From assembly GCF_001277175.1 (NCBI RefSeq), contig NZ_CP012257.1, positions 2,046,001 through 2,110,000 on the forward strand: 64,000 bases of DNA, read 5' to 3'. The notes beneath the pieces were generated by a model. It was not told the origin of the DNA. It ran no database searches and saw only the letters and a list, made by a program, of their open reading frames with translations. Below, one piece after another: positions 15,964-24,638 of the stretch; the stretch's first letter is position 1; each line of letters starts with the position of its first letter. This DNA is from Cronobacter universalis NCTC 9529. GTDB lineage: Bacteria; Pseudomonadota; Gammaproteobacteria; Enterobacterales; Enterobacteriaceae. The position numbers and the translations under genes are program-made.

Positions 15964-16194
15964 ATGGAGATGAAAATGGAAGAGCTGGATCTAGAAATTC
16001 GTAAGATTCTAACCCGGGCCGAATACGAAGGAAATATAGGGTCTTCGTCGACAGGTAATCTAATTCTGGAAGCAATTAAGCGGCATTACCATGACCCAGC
16101 CGTGGCTGCAGCTGCCAAGGATCGGATTGAAGCCCTGAAAAAGCAGCCAGGCGTCTCCTTCCCGGCTAATTACGAAGAATTACTTGCTAACTAA
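15964..16194 (+). CDS. Small hypothetical phage protein (up to 76 aa)
   Basis: Three in-frame starts (15964, 15970, 15976). The last is best placed relative to the GGAG at 15966-15969 and gives 72 residues. The product is helical (ILTRAEYEGNIGSSS ... AAKDRIEALKKQPG). No domain recognised. A terminator follows at 16210. Confidence 0.6.
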   Translation: MEMKMEELDLEIRKILTRAEYEGNIGSSSTGNLILEAIKRHYHDPAVAAAAKDRIEALKKQPGVSFPANYEELLAN

Positions 16195-16209
16195 ATGAAC
16201 ACATAATCT

Positions 16210-16233
16210 AAGGTCGCCACGGCGGCCTTTTTT
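16210..16233 (+). terminator. Intrinsic terminator within head operon
   Basis: AAGGTCGCC / GGCGGCCTT hairpin followed by six T between two structural genes. Its presence in the late operon fits a need for Q antitermination. Confidence 0.65.
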
Positions 16234-16262
16234 ATTGCCTGAAATCCACCAATGAGGCTGCT

Positions 16263-16436
16263 ATGTGGCAATTAGCTTATGACCTTAATTTCCCGATTCG
16301 AGGCTGGGTTTACTCAAAGCGTATAGAGATGCGGTGGGACAATGGAAACATTGAGAATGTGTGCTTATGCCACTTCTTTCCTGCCAAACCAACCAAGAAG
16401 CAACTCCGCAAGGCGCGCAAAAACAAAATTCATTAA
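16263..16436 (+). CDS. Small hypothetical phage protein (57 aa)
   Basis: ATG at 16263 to TAA at 16434-16436. The product starts MWQLAYDLNFPIRGWVYSKR and ends in a Lys/Arg-rich tail. A GAGG motif upstream is a weak RBS. It fills the gap before the protease-scaffold gene and overlaps an unused frame of it. No domain recognised. Confidence 0.5.
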   Translation: MWQLAYDLNFPIRGWVYSKRIEMRWDNGNIENVCLCHFFPAKPTKKQLRKARKNKIH

Positions 16437-16447
16437 GAGGAAGCAAC

Positions 16448-17848
16448 GTGAAGCTATCCAGCATCCACGTTAAATCCCTCGCCATCAACTCTTCAAACAT
16501 CTCAACTGAAACCATCGACGGTGACGAGCATATCGTCATTCGTGGCGTCGTGCCTGTCGTGGATGACGTTGTCATGAATGGCGGGTTGTATCCGGCTGAG
16601 GAGATTAACAAGAGCTTTAAAACGCTCGAAGGCAATCCCATGCCTTTCGGGCATCCGAAGATTGGCAACGAGCACGTCAGCGCCACTAACCCTCGAGCGG
16701 TTAACCAGTTTCACGTGGGCGCATGGGCTGAGAATGTCCGCAAAGACGGCGATCGCGTCGTTATGGACATGAAGGTCAACAAGCGTATCGCTCAGTCCAG
16801 CGAGAAGGGTAAGCGCCTCATCGAGCGTCTTGATGAGCTTCAGGCCAACTCAAACGCTGAGCCGATCCACGTATCTACCGGGCTCCTGCTGCGTCGCGAG
16901 CAGAACAGCGGCAAGTCGAAGGGTAAGAGCTACTCATGGGTCGCTCGCAATATGCAGTTCGACCATGTGGCAATCCTTCTTGATGAGCGGGGAGCCGCAA
17001 CCCCTGAAGAAGGCGTCGGCATCTTCGTTAACGCGGACAACTCCCAACAGGAAGTAAGCGTAGAAAACGCAGACCTCGCGCAGGCATCGAACTGCACGAG
17101 GGAAGGCCTGCTTAACAAGACCAAATTCTTCTTTACCAACGCATCAAATTTCTCATTCGACGATATCCAGCGGGCTATTAGCGACAAGCTCCGTGAGGGT
17201 CGTGACAACGATGATTGGGTATGGCCGGAAAGCGTATGGCCGGACTCCTTCGTTTATCGGGATGCAGATAAATATTTCAAACAGAAGTACCTCATCGACG
17301 ATGACGGCAAGGCTCAATTCGTCGGCGAACCTGTAGAAGTCGTGCGCAAACCACCTGAGTACGAAATTAAAACCAACGGAGAAAGAGATCCGATGAAAGA
17401 CATGATTATCAATGCGCTGAAAGCCGCTGGTAAGCCGACAGAAGGCAAATCAGAAGCTGAGCTGCTGGATGCGTTCAACCAGATGGCTGTTGAGAAAGCG
17501 GCTTCTAAAGGTGGGACGCCGGAAGAAAAGGCTGCTCGCGAGAAGAAAGAGGCCGAAGAAAAGGCCGCCAAAGACAAAGCCACCAATAGCGAAGAAGCAC
17601 CGGCATGGTTTAAGCCGTTTGCCGACAAGCTGAGCTCTATCGAATCCGGCCTGACCGCTAACGCCGACCAGGAAAAAGCGACTAAGCGCGAAGCGGTGAA
17701 AGCTAAGTTCAAGCTCGACGACATGGCCGTCAACGCCCTCGACGGCGCAGCTCTGGATGGCCTGTATGCACAGTGCGCTACCACTCGCAGCCTGTCCGGC
17801 GCATTCAACCATTCCACCGATAAACCCTTCTCTGAGATGCCGGAGTAA
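16448..17848 (+). CDS. Head maturation protease-scaffold protein
   Basis: 466 residues from the GTG at 16448, with AAGAGGAAG upstream; the in-frame ATG at 16361 lies within the previous small ORF. The N-terminal 220 residues (IVIRGVVPVVDDVVMNGGLYPAEE, EGNPMPFGHPKIG, HVGAWAENVRKDGD) resemble the DUF2213-type phage head protease group. A Trp-rich linker follows. The last 150 residues are Ala/Glu/Lys-rich helix (GTPEEKAAREKKEAEEKAA) typical of a scaffold. The fusion would process capsid and scaffold proteins during prohead assembly. Protease assignment is moderately sure; no catalytic residue was proven. Confidence 0.75.
   Translation: MKLSSIHVKSLAINSSNISTETIDGDEHIVIRGVVPVVDDVVMNGGLYPAEEINKSFKTLEGNPMPFGHPKIGNEHVSATNPRAVNQFHVGAWAENVRKDGDRVVMDMKVNKRIAQSSEKGKRLIERLDELQANSNAEPIHVSTGLLLRREQNSGKSKGKSYSWVARNMQFDHVAILLDERGAATPEEGVGIFVNADNSQQEVSVENADLAQASNCTREGLLNKTKFFFTNASNFSFDDIQRAISDKLREGRDNDDWVWPESVWPDSFVYRDADKYFKQKYLIDDDGKAQFVGEPVEVVRKPPEYEIKTNGERDPMKDMIINALKAAGKPTEGKSEAELLDAFNQMAVEKAASKGGTPEEKAAREKKEAEEKAAKDKATNSEEAPAWFKPFADKLSSIESGLTANADQEKATKREAVKAKFKLDDMAVNALDGAALDGLYAQCATTRSLSGAFNHSTDKPFSEMPE
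17393..17848 (+). CDS. Possible internal-start scaffold product
   Basis: An in-frame ATG at 17393 (codon 316 of the protease-scaffold gene) is preceded by ACGGAGA at 17377-17383 and begins MKDMIINALKAAGK, exactly where the helical scaffold part starts. Independent initiation would yield a 151-residue scaffold protein, like lambda Nu3 from within gene C. Only the sequence layout supports this. Confidence 0.45.
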   Translation: MKDMIINALKAAGKPTEGKSEAELLDAFNQMAVEKAASKGGTPEEKAAREKKEAEEKAAKDKATNSEEAPAWFKPFADKLSSIESGLTANADQEKATKREAVKAKFKLDDMAVNALDGAALDGLYAQCATTRSLSGAFNHSTDKPFSEMPE

Positions 17849-17853
17849 TAAAA

Positions 17854-18282
17854 ATGGCTAAAGACGGTAAACACGTAATTCACGCGGGTGGCGTATTCCC
17901 GAACCCGCTTCTGAACCGCGAAGGCGGGGCAGCCGCAGCGACTCAGCCGGGCACCATCGGCGTATTCACCAACGGCAAATTCACCGCATCCACCAACGGC
18001 GGCGAAAGCGCTGTGCTGTATGTGGCGAACTATGACTATCTGCGCTGCATGGGCGTCGATGACGTCATTCCTGCTAACGAGCTGGTCGTCGGCATTCAGT
18101 TACTGCCAGGCATGTTCCTGAACGTCCGCGCTGCTGCTGGCACTTATAACAAAGGCCAGGCACTGGCTATCTCTAATGGTCGCGTCACTTCCGGCGGCAC
18201 TGCATCCGCAGTCCTGTTCGTGGAAGAAGACAAAGCGACAACTGTTGCTGCAGGCGACCTGCTGCGCGTAGTGGTCAAGTAA
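17854..18282 (+). CDS. Head decoration / capsid cement protein
   Basis: 142 residues. Gly/Ala/Thr-rich beta protein (GTIGVFTNGKFT, GQALAISNGRVTSGG, TVAAGDLLRVVVK), lying directly between scaffold and major capsid as lambda gpD-like or DUF2190-like cement proteins do. The assignment rests on position and composition. Confidence 0.7.
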   Translation: MAKDGKHVIHAGGVFPNPLLNREGGAAAATQPGTIGVFTNGKFTASTNGGESAVLYVANYDYLRCMGVDDVIPANELVVGIQLLPGMFLNVRAAAGTYNKGQALAISNGRVTSGGTASAVLFVEEDKATTVAAGDLLRVVVK

Positions 18283-18294
18283 GGAGACCGATTA

Positions 18295-19386
18295 ATGTTT
18301 GTATATTCCAAATCACTTGGCGAGAAGACTGGCAACCTGGAAGTAAACCAGGCTCAGTTCCGCGCGCTGCAGGCCGAACGTAACGCTACCGCCCAGGCGG
18401 TTGCTGATTTTCTGTCTCGCACCCAATGGCGTGGCGCTGCTGAAGATACTCCGACGCTGAACGCCGTTAACGCGGTTGATGATATCCGTCGCCTGTACCG
18501 TGCGTACGATACCACCGTGACACAGCAGTTCGAACCCAACACGCAGTTCACTCTGCTGAACGACCTGATGCCGCTTTCCCGCTCTGTACGTATCGAGCAA
18601 TCCCGTTACGACTACGCCCGCACCGGCGGTCGTGGTTGGGCACACACATCAATGTCCGGCCAGATTGGCGCAGCACTCGATGCTCGCGTCTATACCTTCG
18701 ACGGCACGATGGTTCCGATCCACGATTCCGGCTTCAAGTTCACCTGGCGTGACCCAATCTTCAACAGCCCGTCGGCGCTTCAGTCTCAGGCTGACGCTCA
18801 GCGCGGCTCCGTGGAAGATGTTCAGCGTCAGTACGTTGATTACATGTGGGACGGCTACCGCGACGCGGCTGGTAACTACGCAGTATTCGACGGCCTGACC
18901 TGGAAAGGCTTCCGCGCTGATGAGCGTGTCGCTCAGGTGACGCTGAACGTAAACATGGCGACCAGCACCGACCCGAAAGCCATGCGCGCCGAATCAATCC
19001 GTCTGCGCGATGTGCTGAAGCTTGGCAACTACCAGTACGGCCAGCAGACCTGGTACGTTTCCTCTGAAATCGTCTCCAACTGGGAGCAGTATTACAGCGA
19101 CAACTTCCAGTCCCGCACCGTGCTGCAGGAACTCCTGACCCTGACCGGCATCGCGGCCATTAAAGAAGACGCGAAGCTGCAGGGGAACGAAATCCTGATT
19201 GTTCCGCTGCAGGCTGGCGTAGTTGCTCCGATTGTAGGCCAGGCCATCGGCACCGTTGCCGACCCGCGTCCGTTCTACAACAGCGATTACATCTGGCGCA
19301 CCTGGGGTGCAATGGGCCTGATGGTCAAAACCGACATCAACGGTCACTACTCCGTGGTTCACGCCACCGGCGAAGCGACCAGCTAA
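18295..19386 (+). CDS. Major capsid protein
   Basis: 363 residues, following the decoration gene by 12 nt with AAGGAG as RBS. It is the size expected for a capsid subunit and has a helical N-terminal arm, a central domain (SRSVRIEQSRYDYARTGG, FDGTMVPIHDSGFKFTWRD) and a C-terminal VPLQAGVVAPIVGQA region. It matches the capsid proteins of DUF1073-portal siphoviruses in context. No fold proof from sequence alone. Confidence 0.85.
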   Translation: MFVYSKSLGEKTGNLEVNQAQFRALQAERNATAQAVADFLSRTQWRGAAEDTPTLNAVNAVDDIRRLYRAYDTTVTQQFEPNTQFTLLNDLMPLSRSVRIEQSRYDYARTGGRGWAHTSMSGQIGAALDARVYTFDGTMVPIHDSGFKFTWRDPIFNSPSALQSQADAQRGSVEDVQRQYVDYMWDGYRDAAGNYAVFDGLTWKGFRADERVAQVTLNVNMATSTDPKAMRAESIRLRDVLKLGNYQYGQQTWYVSSEIVSNWEQYYSDNFQSRTVLQELLTLTGIAAIKEDAKLQGNEILIVPLQAGVVAPIVGQAIGTVADPRPFYNSDYIWRTWGAMGLMVKTDINGHYSVVHATGEATS

Positions 19387-19395
19387 GGAAGCGAT

Positions 19396-19593
19396 ATGGC
19401 ACTGGTAAAAGTAATTTCATCAAACCTTTTTGCCGGTGCCAATTTCCAGAAGCTGGAGATTGGCTCTGAGGTAGAGGTTGCCGATTCAATCGCCGAACGC
19501 TGGGTTAATGCCGGGCTGGCCGAGTACCTGGAAGAGCGCCAGCTGGAAGTCGCCACACCCAGGCGCGGACGGAAACCCAAAGATAAGGAGTGA
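19396..19593 (+). CDS. Small head-region protein (65 aa)
   Basis: 65 residues: KVISSNLFAGANFQKLEIGSEVEV followed by an AERWVNAGLAEYLE segment and a basic RRGRKPKDKE tail. Small proteins with this pattern often follow the capsid gene. AAGGAAG precedes the start. Function unknown. Confidence 0.7.
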   Translation: MALVKVISSNLFAGANFQKLEIGSEVEVADSIAERWVNAGLAEYLEERQLEVATPRRGRKPKDKE

Positions 19594-19595
19594 CC

Positions 19596-19976
19596 ATGGC
19601 TATCACGCCAATCACAGCAGCGCAGGTTAAACAGCAGCTGTCGTCCCTCGGTTACTCCATCCCTGATTTCATCATCGACGCATATCTCTGCAAGCTCAGC
19701 AGCATTGAGCAGTGCCTGGAGGCGTCTGGCTACGACGAATGTGACGTCGTGCTGATTCAGGTCTATGCCGTATCTCTCATGGCCTTAACGGCATACAGTC
19801 AGCGCATTAAATCGCAGTCAGCGCCTTCAGGGGCGTCGCGGTCGTTCGACTACACCGGCGATGTGCTTTCGATGCGTGATTCGCTCCTGTCACTGGACAA
19901 GAGCGGATGCACGGCATCGCTGCCGATTGATGTGGGTAGCCGAGTCGGCTTCTTTGATGTTGTTGGGGGCTGCTGA
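19596..19976 (+). CDS. Putative head-tail connector protein
   Basis: 126 residues from the ATG at 19596, with AAGGAG upstream. Helical bundle-like pattern (ITAAQVKQQLSSLGYSIPDFII ... SSIEQCLEASGYDECD), as in gp6-type adaptors that bind the portal. Overlaps the next start by 1 nt. The assignment is by position and helical content. Confidence 0.6.
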   Translation: MAITPITAAQVKQQLSSLGYSIPDFIIDAYLCKLSSIEQCLEASGYDECDVVLIQVYAVSLMALTAYSQRIKSQSAPSGASRSFDYTGDVLSMRDSLLSLDKSGCTASLPIDVGSRVGFFDVVGGC

Positions 19977-20248
19977 TGGCAAATTGCATTAATTCATCCT
20001 TATCTGGTGTGTATGTCGAAATTACCTATATCGACTCCACTGGTGAGCACACATATAAAGCCATCAAAGACCGCAAGACACATCCGAAGGCATTCTTCCT
20101 CTACCTGGGGTTTGACAGCGATTCACCACCACCTTTCTTCCCATTGGGTAAAGGTGATTACGTAAGCTCATCAATTGTCACACGAGTAAAGGTTAAGCCC
20201 ATCAAAGTAGGGTTAGAACCAGACCAGCACCTGGAGTATGCCTTATGA
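19976..20248 (+). CDS. Hypothetical phage protein (90 aa)
   Basis: 90 residues, beta-rich, with a distinctive SDSPPPFFPLGKGDY segment. Less GC-rich than its neighbours, so it may be a later insertion among the connector genes. Overlaps both neighbours by 1-4 nt. No family recognised. Confidence 0.6.
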   Translation: MANCINSSLSGVYVEITYIDSTGEHTYKAIKDRKTHPKAFFLYLGFDSDSPPPFFPLGKGDYVSSSIVTRVKVKPIKVGLEPDQHLEYAL

Positions 20249-20595
20249 GCGCTGTAGCTAACTGGTCATACACCGCGACAGCGACAATCTGGCGCAAGCT
20301 TGATGGTCAGGACGATTACGGCGACCCGCTCGGTTATGCAGCGCCTGAGCAGATTCTTTGCGGCTATGAAGGCGGCCTGAGCAAGCGCGTCGGCGGTATT
20401 GGTTCAGAAATCGTTGCGAAAAACACAATCTGGACTGAGTACGCACTGGCTAAGGCTGGCGATTATGTGCTGATAGGGATCTCCGACCTGGCTGACCCGA
20501 AAGAAGCTGGAGCCGATGAGATTCAACAGGTGCTTCGCGATGAAGACACCTTCGAGCGGATCGCCGACGACTACGCCATCATAACGGGAGTCTGA
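20245..20595 (+). CDS. Putative head-tail joining / neck protein
   Basis: 116 residues. NWSYTATATIWRKLDGQDDYGDP and the KNTIWTEY ... GDYVLIGISD segments suggest a small beta-barrel stopper. Position between connector and HK97 gp10-like genes fits a head-completion role. Inference from synteny. Confidence 0.6.
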   Translation: MSAVANWSYTATATIWRKLDGQDDYGDPLGYAAPEQILCGYEGGLSKRVGGIGSEIVAKNTIWTEYALAKAGDYVLIGISDLADPKEAGADEIQQVLRDEDTFERIADDYAIITGV

Positions 20596-20596
20596 T

Positions 20597-20965
20597 ATGG
20601 CCGGTAAAGTTCGCGGCATTGCCCAGGCGAAAGCTAATCTGGACGCGCTGATTAATGACGTGCAGGGGCGTAAGGTCGTTAGGGCTGTGCAGTCAGCGCT
20701 GTTAATCGGCGGAGCTCAGGCAGCGCTATACACACCAATCGACACATCAACGCTTCTCAACAGCCAATTTCGTGAGATTGACGCCAACGGCACAAAGGTA
20801 ACTGGCAGGGTGGGTTACTCGGCCAAGTATGCGGTTTATGTTCACGATCCGAATGTTCCTCAAACCTTCCGCCGCGCCACAGCCCGTAAAGAGTTTTTGA
20901 CCAAAGGCTTTGAGGACACCCGCGAGCAGATTGATCGGGTTATGAAGCAGGAGTTGTCACTATGA
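20597..20965 (+). CDS. HK97 gp10-family neck/tail protein
   Basis: 122 residues. AQAALYTPIDTSTLLNS and the VGYSAKYAVYVHD segment match the core of the HK97 gp10-like family, proteins of the head-tail junction or tail completion. Overlaps the next gene by 4 nt. Confidence 0.8.
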   Translation: MAGKVRGIAQAKANLDALINDVQGRKVVRAVQSALLIGGAQAALYTPIDTSTLLNSQFREIDANGTKVTGRVGYSAKYAVYVHDPNVPQTFRRATARKEFLTKGFEDTREQIDRVMKQELSL

Positions 20966-21345
20966 ATCCGCCGATGCATACGCGCGTGCGTAACTACTTC
21001 ATCAATGCTGGTCTGACGGATGGCTTTAAGGTTCAGCTGCTGATGTGGACTGACTCAGGCACTGAATCTGACCGGTTCATAGTGTTTCGTCCAAATGGCG
21101 GCAGCAATATTCGCAATGGCCTCGGCAATGAGCAGTACATCTTGGTCGACGTTATCGGCGCAAAAGGTGGCAATGCTTTTGTCGATGAGCGCGTGCAGCA
21201 GATTGTCGATTACGTCCAGCAAAATCCTATGACCGATGATTGCGTCGGTTATCTCCAGAATGTGGGCGCTATGCCCGCACCAGTTCCTACAACCGAGGGA
21301 CGCCTTGTCTATCGGCTTCAATTCGTCGCCACCTACGGCGAGTAA
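20962..21345 (+). CDS. Putative tail terminator (lambda U-like)
   Basis: 127 residues beginning MNPPMHTRVRNYFINAGL. It has a DVIGAKGG...VDERVQQIVDYV centre and a GRLVYRLQFVATYGE end, like tail terminator proteins that sit directly before the tail tube gene. The call relies on position and overall pattern. Confidence 0.7.
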   Translation: MNPPMHTRVRNYFINAGLTDGFKVQLLMWTDSGTESDRFIVFRPNGGSNIRNGLGNEQYILVDVIGAKGGNAFVDERVQQIVDYVQQNPMTDDCVGYLQNVGAMPAPVPTTEGRLVYRLQFVATYGE

Positions 21346-21368
21346 TTAAACGTCAAAGAGGAAGTAAC

Positions 21369-21863
21369 ATGGCTAATTGCCCAACCAGCAACGAACGCTT
21401 GTTCGGTGGCGCTATTGTGCTTGAAGTTGCCGACGGCTGCCCGGACACCGTGCCGCTTGAATCGGAATTTAAAGCACTGGCCGCCGGTACGTCGAAAGGG
21501 TTCGACTTCAGCCCGAACACCGTGACCAGTGATGCTGACGATGGCGGCGGCTTTGTCGAGAGCATCACCACAAACTCGGACTTCACCATCAGCTTTGAAG
21601 GTGAGGTGCGTAAAAACGACAAGCTTGACCAGTACGGCATCGGTCGTTTCATCAAGTACTTCGCTAGCGAGCTTAAAGCCAAGCGTCAGCCTGGCATCTG
21701 GGTTCGCATGGAATACGGTCCGGTGACCTTCCAGGGTTACATGGTTATCACTGCCCTCAGCTCTGACGGTGGCACCAATGATATCGTGACCTTCACCACC
21801 GAGTTCAAAGTGGGTGACTCCAGCACCGTGCAGGTTACTGACACCTCCGAACCTTCCAGCTAA
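21369..21863 (+). CDS. Major tail tube protein
   Basis: 164 residues from the ATG at 21369, with AGAGGAAG upstream. Beta-rich with FEGEVRKNDKLDQYGIGRFIKYF and VRMEYGPVTFQGYMVITALS, as in siphovirus tube proteins. The Thr/Ser-rich C-terminal tail (VQVTDTSEPSS) is exposed-looking and could carry modification by the glycosyltransferases that follow; that link is speculative. Confidence 0.82.
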   Translation: MANCPTSNERLFGGAIVLEVADGCPDTVPLESEFKALAAGTSKGFDFSPNTVTSDADDGGGFVESITTNSDFTISFEGEVRKNDKLDQYGIGRFIKYFASELKAKRQPGIWVRMEYGPVTFQGYMVITALSSDGGTNDIVTFTTEFKVGDSSTVQVTDTSEPSS

Positions 21864-21902
21864 AACACAGCGGGGCGCAAGCCCCCTTTCTGAGACAGAG
21901 AT

Positions 21903-23360
21903 ATGCAGGTTCTGATAAACGGAATTCCTTACGAGCCAGCGTCGGCGCGCTCATCTGGCATTGGTATTGCCATCACCACTCATAACCGACCAGACGTACT
22001 GGCTCGCGCTCTTGAGCAGCACCAGAAACATCTGCCGCCCGGCGCAGTGGTTGTGATTGTCGATGATGGCTCGGTGCCGGCTGCCGTAGCGCCAGAATAC
22101 GCACGGCTCATACGTCATGAACAATCACAGGGAATCGTGGCATCCAAAAACGCCAGCATTGAAGCCCTGATTGATGCCGGTTGCGAACACCTCTTCCTGT
22201 GGGACGATGACGCATGGCCGATTGCTGATGACTGGCATATTCCGTATATCGAGTCTCCTGAGCCTCATCTTGCGTATCAGTTTCTCGACCTGGCTGGCCC
22301 ACGAAAGCTGAATGACCTTTCAGTCCTGTACCGCGATGAAAAACACATCGCCTACACAGGGCAGCGCGGCGTGATGCTCTACTACCACCGGAGCGCGATT
22401 GAAAAGGTCGGCGGGTTCGACCCGGTTTACGGGCGCGGGATGTACGAGCATTCAGACCTCGCTCTGCGCATTCATAATGCAGGCCTTACTTCATGGGCAT
22501 ATGCCGACGTTATCGGCTCTGGGAAGCTGATTTACTCACTGGATGAGCATGAGTCGGTAGAGCGCTCAGTACCCAAGCCAGAGCGCGAGCGGCAGGTCAG
22601 CAACAACGTAAAAATACACAATGAGCGCCGCGACTCCGGTTATACCGGGTGGGCGCCGTACCGCAGACAGCGTAATGCCGTAATCACAACCTTACTGACC
22701 AGTCATCCTGACCCGCAGCGAGGAACCAGGATGAAGCCAGAGCAGTCGCTTGTCGCCAGATGGTCAGAATCGATTAAAGGGGCCGATGCAGTCATTCTCG
22801 CTGACGAGTTTGAATACTCACCGCCAGGCCAGACGACGGTGCGAGTACCTGTTGTAGATATGAACGTTTACTTCCGGCGCTGGCTGCATATCTGGCAGCA
22901 CCTGCGCGAGCATCCGGAATATCGTTTCGTCTGGTGTACCGACGGGACTGATGTCGAGATGCTTCTCTCACCATGGGAAGAAATGCAGCCCGGCGTGATT
23001 TATGTCGGTTCTGAGCCGAAGACTTATTCCGATGAATGGGCCATCAAAAATCATCCTGAGCGCGTGTATCAGTCATTCCTGAAACAGTACGCCAGCGACA
23101 CCATGCTGAATGCCGGATTACTTGGCGGGTTAAGAGAAGATGTCATGGAGTTTGCTCACCGCATCGTGCGGCTTTACTACCGCATTGAGTCGGAGCGCTT
23201 CTGGAAGAAAGAGGGGGCAGCCAGGGCGGTTGGCGACATGATCGCATTCGGCATCGTGGCGAAGTTTTTCGGTGACCGAGTTATTACCGGCCCGAAAGTG
23301 CACACGGTGTTTAAGACCAACGGAATCGGCAAGGAAACAGCATGGTGGCAGCACAAGTGA
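21903..23360 (+). CDS. Glycosyltransferase family 2-like protein in tail operon
   Basis: 485 residues. The first 250 form a GT-A glycosyltransferase domain: IAITTHNRPDVL near residue 22, VIVDDGS near 51-57, SKNASIEALI near 81-90, the metal/nucleotide-binding DDD at 101-103 (LFLWDDDAWP), and a GGFDPVYGRGMYEHSDL acceptor-side motif. The last 220 residues form a second, different domain with VWCTDGTDVEML and SDTMLNAGLLGG. It would transfer sugars from nucleotide sugars to a phage or host acceptor. Placement right after the tail tube gene suggests virion modification. Confidence 0.82.
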   Translation: MQVLINGIPYEPASARSSGIGIAITTHNRPDVLARALEQHQKHLPPGAVVVIVDDGSVPAAVAPEYARLIRHEQSQGIVASKNASIEALIDAGCEHLFLWDDDAWPIADDWHIPYIESPEPHLAYQFLDLAGPRKLNDLSVLYRDEKHIAYTGQRGVMLYYHRSAIEKVGGFDPVYGRGMYEHSDLALRIHNAGLTSWAYADVIGSGKLIYSLDEHESVERSVPKPERERQVSNNVKIHNERRDSGYTGWAPYRRQRNAVITTLLTSHPDPQRGTRMKPEQSLVARWSESIKGADAVILADEFEYSPPGQTTVRVPVVDMNVYFRRWLHIWQHLREHPEYRFVWCTDGTDVEMLLSPWEEMQPGVIYVGSEPKTYSDEWAIKNHPERVYQSFLKQYASDTMLNAGLLGGLREDVMEFAHRIVRLYYRIESERFWKKEGAARAVGDMIAFGIVAKFFGDRVITGPKVHTVFKTNGIGKETAWWQHK

Positions 23361-23935
23361 CATTCGCGGTGGTAGGTCATCACCGACGCGCCGAGCAGGC
23401 TCACAGGCTTGCTGAGAGCCTTAATGCGCGGCTTTTTATCGATGATGCCGACCACGGTGCCAACTGGAATCACCTGAGAGCAATTAATTGGGCTGCCGGC
23501 CAGTCAGCGCGAGTGACCGTCCTGGAAGATGATGCCCAGCCGGTGGATGGTTTTGCAGAACTCGCGGCTGAATGGTGCGCCAGATTCCCTGATGAGCTAA
23601 TCAGTTTCTACCTTGGCACCGGTCGCCCGCCGCAGTATCAGCAACAGATTGCTGAACGTCTTATCGCAGCTGACAGGTGCCGTGCGGATTACATCACCCT
23701 GAACCGACTGATTCACGGCGTCTGCTATGCGCTGCCAGCCAGCGGAATTAACCGCATCCTGATGAACTGGAGCCAGCGTAAACCGGCGGACTATGCGCTC
23801 GGCGACGCATGGGGAAGGGATGTTGTTTACCCTTGCTATTCCCTTGTAGACCATGCCGACGAGATGCCCGTGGAAAAGGCTTTCGACGGCCTGCCGAGAA
23901 CCGAGAGAAGAAAAGCGTGGAGGCTTTACCGGTGA
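23342..23935 (+). CDS. Second glycosyltransferase-like protein
   Basis: 197 residues, overlapping the previous gene by 19 nt, so probably co-translated. It starts like a nucleotide-sugar binding fold (VTFAVVGHHRRAEQAHRL), has ARLFIDDADHGANWNHLRA, and an acidic LEDDAQP near residues 61-67 matching the DxD-type metal site of GT-A enzymes (GT25-like). Later YALGDAWGRDVVYPC fits the family's end. Likely works with the upstream enzyme. Confidence 0.7.
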   Translation: MVAAQVTFAVVGHHRRAEQAHRLAESLNARLFIDDADHGANWNHLRAINWAAGQSARVTVLEDDAQPVDGFAELAAEWCARFPDELISFYLGTGRPPQYQQQIAERLIAADRCRADYITLNRLIHGVCYALPASGINRILMNWSQRKPADYALGDAWGRDVVYPCYSLVDHADEMPVEKAFDGLPRTERRKAWRLYR

Positions 23936-24606
23936 ATATCCCCCTTAAAGAGATTGGCGAGTGCCTCATCAGCGTTGACGGTGAGGATTACTTCTTCCGG
24001 CCGTCATTTGTGAACATGTCGCGTATTGGTGAGCCAGAGGAGATCGTTCAGGTGTTTTACGACCTGCACAACGATGAAGTAACCAGCCTGGTGAATCGAG
24101 CCGTTGAGGCTTACGGATACGTTCCGCAATGGCTTATCAGCCATATCAAGACCACCAGTTACGGCCGCAAGGCGTTTCTCGCTTCAGTGGTTGTTCTCAA
24201 TGCATGTTGTGAAAAGGACGCTGGCCCGTTGACCGGAGTATTCCATCCGTCGAAAGGCAACGGTCGCACATTCAAGATTCGAAAGGGCGCGCTGCCTGAA
24301 TCTGACATGCTGCTGATTGCGCAGTCACTGATAACCCATGGCGTTATAGGCAAGGCGAAAGTGCGCAGACTCCAGCGGCATGAAAACGGGGAGACCAGCA
24401 CAGAGTTCCGCGCCGTTGATTACATCGTGGCCGCGCAGGCACATTTCGGCATGACCGAGCAGGAAGCCGGGAATCTGACGATGACCAAGTTTCAGATGCT
24501 ACTGGCAACCAAATACCCTGAGCAGAAAGGATTTACCCGCGAAGAGTACGATCAGGTAGCAGATGATTATCTTGCCAGGAAGGCTAGAAGGTTGTCTTCT
24601 ACCTGA
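23932..24606 (+). CDS. Putative tail assembly chaperone
   Basis: 224 residues from the GTG at 23932, with GGAGG at 23919-23923; the longer frame upstream reads through the previous gene. It starts VNIPLKEIGECLISVDGEDYFFRPSF and contains VFYDLHNDEVTSLVNRAVEAYG. Its C-terminus (AVDYIVAAQAHFGMTEQEAGNLTMTKFQML) resembles phage chaperones that bind the tape measure. No slippery frameshift site was found at its end. Confidence 0.65.
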   Translation: MNIPLKEIGECLISVDGEDYFFRPSFVNMSRIGEPEEIVQVFYDLHNDEVTSLVNRAVEAYGYVPQWLISHIKTTSYGRKAFLASVVVLNACCEKDAGPLTGVFHPSKGNGRTFKIRKGALPESDMLLIAQSLITHGVIGKAKVRRLQRHENGETSTEFRAVDYIVAAQAHFGMTEQEAGNLTMTKFQMLLATKYPEQKGFTREEYDQVADDYLARKARRLSST

Positions 24607-24638
24607 CAAATGAACAGTAACATCCTTAAAATGGTCGT

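Noticed and set aside
24560..24610. Programmed -1 frameshift at the end of the tail chaperone gene (G/GT type)
   Set aside because: No X-XXY-YYZ slippery heptamer was seen near the stop, and the next frame is an unrelated Zn-ribbon gene after a 66-nt gap.
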